The position numbers and the translations under genes are program-made. From the NCBI GenBank assembly GCA_963942565.1, contig OZ012690.1:5137416-5201415 (forward strand): a stretch of 64,000 nucleotides of DNA, written 5' to 3'. Under the pieces are notes generated by a model that worked only from the letters and a program-made list of their open reading frames with translations, made no database searches and had not been told where the DNA came from. The DNA is from Maea johnstoni. Taxonomy: Eukaryota; Annelida; Polychaeta; Spionida; Magelonidae. Of this stretch, positions 56,567-64,000 are shown in pieces (positions within the stretch are counted from its first letter, which is position 1; each line of letters starts with the position of its first letter).

Positions 56567-58991
56567 ATAATTAATTATCATTATTACTAGCTGGTTTGAT
56601 AAGTAGATAGCTGGTTTGATACATAGATAGCTGGTTCAATATATAGCTTAATGATTTGATAGATAGCTGGTTTGATAGATAGCTGGTTCGAACGATAGAT
56701 AGATGGTTCAATAGCTAGATGGTTTGAAAGATAGATAGTTTGATGGATAGATAGCACCCCGCAAGGGGCACACCTACTGTGTGCAATAGGAGTTGGCACC
56801 TCCCGGGCAACCCTACGCCAGCGTGGCACCCTGCTCGCCTTATAAAAAAAATGGGGATGTGTGGATCTGTCTATGGATACCATGCATCTAAAAGATCCCT
56901 TGGTCATCTTTGGATATGAAGGCTCTGCTCTTTCTCTTCCGCTTTTTCTTCTTTCACATGCTTTGCCATTGTTCTTCAACAATGGCAAACAACCACTTTA
57001 CGAAAAAAAAACAATTAATGGCACTAAATAGCCTAATGTGCTGATGTGCCTTTAAGCCCTCATTCATTCATTCATTGGATAGATAGCTGGTTCAATACAT
57101 AGATATAGCTGATCTATTTGATAGATAGATAGCTGGTTTGATAGATAGAAAGATGGTTCAATAGATAGATGGTTAAATAGATATATAGATGGTTTGATAG
57201 ATAGCTGGTTCAATATATAGATAGATAGATGGTTTGATAGATAGATAGATGCTTTGATAGATAGATAGATAAATGGTTCCAATATAATGATATTAATTAA
57301 AGAATAAGTATGTAATACTATGTAATACTCAATTGAATCAAACCCGGCAATGGGCACACGTACTTTATGGTTTGATTTAGGAGTTGGCACCTGCTGGAGA
57401 ATGCTAAGCTATCTCTAATTAATACATCTATTAAGAAGGTTGTGTGCTTTCTATTTTGAAGGGTTGTGTTTACTACTGAGCATTGGACCTTTGCTAATTC
57501 AGAAACTGTATACTGCTTCAGTTTGCAGTGCAAATAATTTCGCTTAACAGCCCTGCTGGAGAGTATTTGTGCTACTTTAAATTTGCGCATTCAAGCACTC
57601 AAACTATATATCTATTAGTGCAAAAAGTAAGATGGCTATCAATAATGAAAACACATTTATTCATATGTATATTTATCTATAAGTAAACACACACATATTT
57701 ACATACATACTTAGAAACATACATACACACATACATACATATATATATATATGTATATATATATATATGTATAATTTGTGTGTGTCCAAGTGCGCACGCC
57801 CACACAGATAGATAGAAAGATAGATAGAAATACTGACTGACAAACAGACATGTAGATAAATGTTAGATATTGATAGATAAACATAGAGATAAATACATGT
57901 TTCCATTTTTGATAGGTTTGTCTTACTTATAGTACTGATGATATATTCTATGACATACTGAAGGACATGCACATGGCCTTTTTTGCGACTCCGGTAAATT
58001 AAGTTCCCTTTGCCAATAAGATGAGCCAAGCAACCAGTCATTGCTTGAAATATATTTACCAGCCTTCTGTAGAAGTAGGATAAATAGTTTTATTTACCCT
58101 CCCTCTAGAGTGGTCAGGCTAAATAGTTTGATCTTCTCTACCCCCAAAATGTTTGAGAAAATAAAAAGCTTTTGATTTGCTTTTTCACACTTGGTCCATC
58201 GTACCCAGTAGACATTCGTGAATAACTGGTTCATGCTTTTGCTAACTTTATAAAGTTGTACATACAGTTCCTTGGTACGTAGGCTAAAATGCAACATGTT
58301 ATAACCAAAGCATACCAAAAACACCATTTTAAGTAAGGGCATACTAAATTAACCCTTTTGTGATATTAGAAGTTAATAAGTATGAATGCTCTTAAGTTCA
58401 GTATCTATTTCATTTCATGATTAATATATGTGAAACAATCCATTTATTTTTGTCTTATTTTAGATACTGTAGAATAGGCAAAGTTTGTGAGTGCGATTAT
58501 TTATATTTACGTCCTTGTTGGACCTGCACACCACAATGGTGCCCGTGCATAGACTAGTATTAAGTATTCCGACTTATTTGTATTACTTTTATTTGGTGAT
58601 GCCTATGTGGATTGACTGTTCGATAGATAAAAAGATGGTTCAATAGATAGATGGTTTGCTAGATAAATGGTTCAATAGAAAGATAGAGCGTACGTTAGAT
58701 TATTTTCAAAATTTGCTTTTGTCAGGGGGCGGTCATCAAAAAATGTCAGGCTTTGAAGGCTGCTGCTGGCCTGAATGGGTTTATGTTTACGTCCATTATT
58801 GTTTTTTCTTAAATTATTATTCTTTCAAGATTATTATAATTATATTCATTATTATTATTATTATAATTAAATTCATTATTATTAGAGTCATTATTATTAT
58901 TCTTTATATTATTATAATTTTCATCATCATTATTGTGTAGTTTTTTCAATCATTTATTGTTACTGATAATCTTCTTTTGGTGTCATTGAAG

Positions 58992-59197
58992 ACGGAAGAA
59001 AGGAAGGAATTCTTCACAGCCATGTTTGGCGCGTGCTTTATTGCCACAGCCTACACAGTGATCTCCTGTCTTCACCATAACAGACGGTCCCGGAAAAGCA
59101 ATGTCATCTTTAAAAGATGTTATGGTACTACCTTGCTCCTCATCGGACTCAACACCATCATCTTCAGAGAGCCTACTGAAAGCAGCTTAACCCATCG
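58992..59197 (+). CDS. Possible exon, C unit 2 copy
   Basis: As in unit 1, ending SSLTHR instead of SSLTRR; two bases are missing just after the donor. Confidence 0.4.
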
Positions 59198-59716
59198 GTG
59201 AGGTGCATCATCAGTCCCTGCACTCAAGAACATGGGTAAGTTTACATTTAAATTCATAATCTTTAAACCATGATTTGTCCACATCTTAGTCATGGTAAAT
59301 AAAAGTTACTTAGTGCATTATTCAATTAATCTACTAGAAATACTGGTCTTTTCAATCAGTTATGTTATGTAATTTAATCAGGTGATAAAGACATTAATCA
59401 GAGCCATGTCACCCTACAACATATGTGGTACATACTCCCAAAGTCACACCATGAAGGTTGTCATTATTAGTAAATACCATTACAGATTACATTGCAATTT
59501 TTTGATTTCCTGGGCTGTTTGAGTAATTGTTGGTGGGTATTATAACCCCATGTTATACCTAAATATTCCATACATTTCCCATCTATTAATTTTCTACCAC
59601 CACAATGGTGCCTGTGCATAGACTAGTATTACGTATTCCGACTTATTTGTATTACTTTTATTTTGGTGATACCTATATGTATTGACTTTGTTTATCATTT
59701 GATGTGTATTTTCCAG

Positions 59717-59816
59717 GTTGTATTATCTGTTCAAGGAGGAGATAATGACTTTGCAGGATTCACCGCCCCAAAGTGGTGAATGCTGCCTATCATATACAAT
59801 CCTACAGCACTGTTGA
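59717..59816 (+). CDS. Possible terminal exon, C unit 2 copy
   Basis: Same as unit 1. Confidence 0.33.
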
Positions 59817-62223
59817 ATAATTAATTATCATTATTACTAGCTGGTTTGATAAGTAGATGGCTGGTTTGATACATAGATAGCTGGTTCAATATATAGCTTA
59901 TAGGTTTGATAGATAGCTGGTTCGAACGATAGATAGATGGTTCAATAGCTAGATGGTTTGAAAGATAGATAGTTTGATGGATAGATAGCACCCCGCAAGG
60001 GGCACACCTACTGTGTGCAATAGGAGTTGGCACCTCCCGGGCAACCCTACGCCAGCGTGGCACCCTGCTCGCCTTATAAAATAATGGGGATGTGTGGATC
60101 TGTCTATGGATACCATGCATCTAAAAGATCCCTTGGTCATCTTTGGATATGAAGGCTCTGCTCTTTCTCTTCCGCTTTTTCTTCTTTCACATGCTTTGCC
60201 ATTGTTCTTCAACAATGGCAAACAACCACTTTACGAAAAAAAACCAATTAATGGCACTAAATAGCCTATTGTGCTGATGTGCCTTTAAGCCCTCATTCAT
60301 TCATTCATTGGATAGATAGCTGGTTCAATACATAGATATAGCTGATTTATTTGATAGATAGATAGCTGGTTTGATAGATAGAAAGATGGTTCAATAGATA
60401 GATGGTTAAATAGATATATAGATGGTTTGATAGATAGCTGGTTCAATATATAGATAGATAGATGCTTTGATAGATAGATAGATGCTTTGATAGATAGATA
60501 GATAAATGGTTCCAATATAATGATATTAATTAAAGAATAAGTATGTAATACTATGTAATACTCAATTGAATCAAACCCGGCAATGGGCACACGTACTTTA
60601 TGGTTTGATTTAGGAGTTGGCACCTGCTGGAGAATGCTAAGCTATCTCTAATTAATACATCTATTAAGAAGGTTGTGTGCTTTCTATTTTGAAGGGTTGT
60701 GTTTACTACTGAGCATTGGACCTTTGCTAATTCAGAAACTGTATACTGCTTCAGTTTGCAGTGCAAATAATTTCGCTTAACAGCCCTGCTGGAGAGTATT
60801 TGTGCTACTTTAAATTTGCGCATTCAAGCACTCAAACTATATATCTATTAGTGCAAAAAGTAAGATGGCTATCAATAATGAAAACACATTTATTCATATG
60901 TATATTTATCTATAAGTAAACACACACATATTTACATACATACTTAGAAACATACATACACACATACATACATATATATATATGTATATATATATATATG
61001 TATAATTTGTGTGTGTCCAAGTGCGCACGCCCACACAGATAGATAGAAAGATAGATAGAAATACTGACTGACAAACAGACATGTAGATAGATGTTAGATA
61101 TTGATAGATAAACATAGAGATAAATACATGTTTCCATTATTGATAGGTTTGTCTTACTTATAGTACTGATGATATATTCTATGACATACTGAAGGACATG
61201 CACATGGCCTTTTTTTGCGACTCCGGTAAATTAAGTTCCCTTTGCCAATAAGATGAGCCAAGCAACCAGTCATTGCTTGAAATATATTTACCAGCCTTCT
61301 GTAGAAGTAGGATAAATAGTTTTATTTACCCTCCCTCTAGAGTGGTCAGGCTAAATAGTTTGATCTTCTCTACCCCCAAAATGTTTGAGAAAATAAAAAG
61401 CTTTTGATTTGCTTTTTCACACTTGGTCCATCGTACCCAGTAGACATTTGTGAATAACTGGTTCATGCTTTTGCCAACTTTATAAAGTTGTACATACAGT
61501 TCCTTGGTACGTAGGCTAAAATGCAACATGTTATAACCAAAGCATACCAAAAACACCATTTTAAGTAAGGGCATACTAAATTAACCCTTTTGTGATATTA
61601 GAAGTTAATAAGTATGAATGCTCTTAAGTTCAGTATCTATTTCATTTCATGATTAATATATGTGAAACAATCCATTTATTTTTGTCTTATTTTAGATACT
61701 GTAGAATAGGCAAAGTTTGTGAGTGCGATTATTTATATTTACGTCCTTGTTGGACCTGCACACCACAATGGTGCCCGTGCATAGACTAGTATTAAGTATT
61801 CCGACTTATTTGTATTACTTTTATTTGGTGATGCCTATGTGGATTGACTGTTCGATAGATAAAAAGATGGTTCAATAGATAGATGGTTTGATAGATAAAT
61901 GGTTCAATAGAAAGATAGAGCGTACGATAGATTATTTTCAAAATTTGCTTTTGTCAGGGGGCGGTCATCAAAAAATGTCAGGCTTTGAAGGCTGCTGCTG
62001 GCCTGAATGGGTTTATGTTTACGTCCATTATTGTTTTTTCTTAAATTATTATTCTTTCAAGATTATTATAATTATATTCATTATTATTATTATTATAATT
62101 AAATTCATTATTATTAGAGTCATTATTATTATTCTTTATATTATTATAATTTTCATCATCATTATTGTGTAGTTTTTTCAATCATTTATTGTTACTGATA
62201 ATCTTCTTTTGGTGTCATTGAAG

Positions 62224-62429
62224 ACGGAAGAAAGGAAGGAATTCTTCACAGCCATGTTTGGCGCGTGCTTTATTGCCACAGCCTACACAGTGATCTCCTG
62301 TCTTCACCATAACAGACGGTCCCGGAAAAGCAATGTCATCTTTAAAAGATGTTATGGTACTACATTGCTCCTCATCGGACTCAACACCATCATCTTCAGA
62401 GAGCCTACTGAAAGCAGCTTAACCCGTCG
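62224..62429 (+). CDS. Possible exon, C unit 3 copy
   Basis: Same protein as unit 1, one silent change. Confidence 0.4.
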
Positions 62430-62960
62430 GTGAGGTGCCCATCATCAGTCCCTGCACTCAAGAACATGGGTAAGTTTACATTTAAATTCATGATCTTTAA
62501 ACCATGATTTGTCCACATCTTAGTCATGGTAAATAAAAGTTACTTAGTGCATTATTCAATTAATCTACTAGAAATACTGGTCTTTTCAATCAGTTATGTC
62601 ATGTAATTTAATCAGGTGATAAAGACATTAATCAGAGCCATGTCACCCTACAACATATGTGGTACATACTCCCAAAGTCACACCATGAAGGTTGTCATTA
62701 TTAGTAAATACCATTACAGATTACATTGCAATTTTTTGATTTCCTGGGCTGTTTGAGTAATTGTTGGTGGGTATTATAACCCCATGTTATACCTAAATAT
62801 TCCATACATTTCCCATCTATTAATTTTCTACCATTTTCTACCACCACAATGGTGCCTGTGCATAGACTAGTATTACGTATTCCGACTTATTTGTATTACT
62901 TTTATTTTGGTGATACCTATATGTATTGACTTTGTTTATCATTTGATGTGTATTTTCCAG

Positions 62961-63060
62961 GTTGTATTATCTGTTCAAGGAGGAGATAATGACTTTGCAG
63001 GATTCACCGCCCCAAAGTGGTGAATGCTGCCTATCATTATACAATCCTACAGCACTGTTG
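62961..63060 (+). CDS. Possible terminal exon, C unit 3 copy
   Basis: One extra base near 63037 changes the last ten residues; a slippage-like extra TTTTCTACCA lies upstream at about 62825. Confidence 0.3.
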
Positions 63061-64000
63061 AATAATTAATTATCATTATTACTAGCTGGTTTGATAAGTA
63101 GATAGCTGGTTTGATACATAGATAGCTGGTTCAATATATAGCTTAATGATTTGATAGATAGCCGGTTTGATAGATAGCTGGTTCGAACGATAGATAGATG
63201 GTTCAATAGCTAGATGGTTTGAAAGATAGATAGTTTGATGGATAGATAGCACCCCGCAAGGGGCACACCTACTGTGTGCAATAGGAGTTGGCACCTCCCG
63301 GGCAACCCTACGCCAGCGTGGCACCCTGCTCGCCTTATAAAAAAAATGGGGATGTGTGGATCTGTCTATGAATACCATGCATCTAAAAGATCCCTTGGTC
63401 ATCTTTGGATATGAAGGCTCTGCTCTTTCTCTTCCGCTTTTTCTTCTTTCACATGCTTTGCCATTGTTCTTCAACAATGGCAAACAACCACTTTACGAAA
63501 AAAAACCAATTAATGGCACTAAATAGCCTAATGTGCTGATGTGCCTTTAAGCCCTCATTCATTCATTCATTCATTGGATAGATAGCTGGTTCAATACATA
63601 GATATAGCTGATTTATTTGATAGATAGATAGCTGGTTTGATAGATAGAAAGATGGTTCAATAGATAGATGGTTAAATAGATATATAGATGGTTTGATAGA
63701 TAGCTGGTTCAATATATAGATAGATAGATGGTTTGATAGATAGATAGATGCTTTGATAGATAGATAGATAAATGGTTCCAATATAATGATATTAATTTAA
63801 GAATAAGTATGTAATACTATGTAATACTCAATTGAATCAAACCCGGCAATGGGCACACGTACTTTATGGTTTGATTTAGGAGTTGGCACCTGCTGGAGAA
63901 TGCTAAGCTATCTCTAATTAATACATCTATTAAGAAGGTTGTGTGCTTTCTATTTTGAAGGGTTGTGTTTACTACTGAGCATTGGACCTTTGCTAATTCA

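Larger units (their letters stand above)
53447..64000. repeat. 3.23-3.26 kb tandem array (three full units and a partial fourth)
   Basis: The anchor TGGTTCAATAGCTAGATGG occurs at 53451, 56704, 59938 and 63199 (spacing 3253, 3234, 3261). Units are almost identical and share, in order: SINE-like block, GATA-rich tract, a unique 1.2 kb AT-rich stretch, (ATT)n, a possible exon, and a second possible exon. The window ends inside unit 4, so the array continues. Unit 1 lacks the extra GATA-type sequence before the anchor because the HYDIN join lies there. Confidence 0.96.

Overview
The window is animal nuclear DNA. Coding sequence is cut into small exons with consensus GT-AG introns, GC-richer than the AT-rich introns around them, and introns and flanks are packed with simple repeats, foldback elements and DNA transposons. 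The only gene I can name is the central part of HYDIN, the giant ASH/MSP-domain protein of the ciliary central-pair apparatus, so the organism makes motile cilia. Repeat style and intron sizes suggest a marine invertebrate, but I cannot assign a phylum.

Layout. (1) 1-6392: no exon seen; microsatellites, several foldback/MITE-like elements and retroposon-like tails. (2) 6393-11367: four plus-strand HYDIN exons (E1-E4: basic/charged linkers, then a conserved proline-rich strand). A 2.3 kb composite DNA transposon with a perfect 9 bp target duplication (6814-9149) lies in the first intron. (3) 11322-53446: a tandem array of a HYDIN segment. The basic unit (about 8.3 kb; 9.5 kb in copy A1) runs from the last 46 bp of E4 through E5-E13 to a (GA)n tract. 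Units are A1 (11322-20787), A2 (20788-29065), A3t (29066-37189) + B1 (37190-41641), and A4t (41642-49631) + B2 (49632-about 53446). A3t/B1 and A4t/B2 share one internal breakpoint, E13 joined to intron 8, so a 4.2-4.3 kb internal duplication was later copied with its host unit. (4) About 53447-64000: an unrelated 3.23-3.26 kb tandem array (three units and part of a fourth) of GATA-rich DNA, a SINE-like block and a possible two-exon gene tail that I do not recognise.

Reading the gene. By hand splicing all 13 exons join in phase. The duplicated cassette E5-E13 is phase-symmetric: E4 and E13 both end two bases into a codon and E5 supplies the third. A1-A2-A3 could therefore be spliced head to tail in frame, adding 550 codons per A2-type unit. 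Yet most copies carry a lesion: E4 (sole full copy) has a frame change, E10 has one extra G in A1 and A2, A4t has stops in E8 and E10, and in A3t/B1 and A4t/B2 joining E12 to the next E9 gives a stop at once. E8 lost 126 bp in frame in A2, A3t and A4t, while in A1 it carries four tandem copies of a 66 bp segment that each end in a splice donor. The array may be a decaying segmental duplication, a young repeat-protein gene, or partly an assembly effect.

The most striking general pattern is that tandem repetition sits on exon-intron boundaries. Decayed copies of acceptor plus exon start, or exon end plus donor, lie beside E4, E5, E8 and E10, and the 118 bp intron-9 minisatellite carries E10's opening bases and a strong CAG|GTAAGA donor in every unit.
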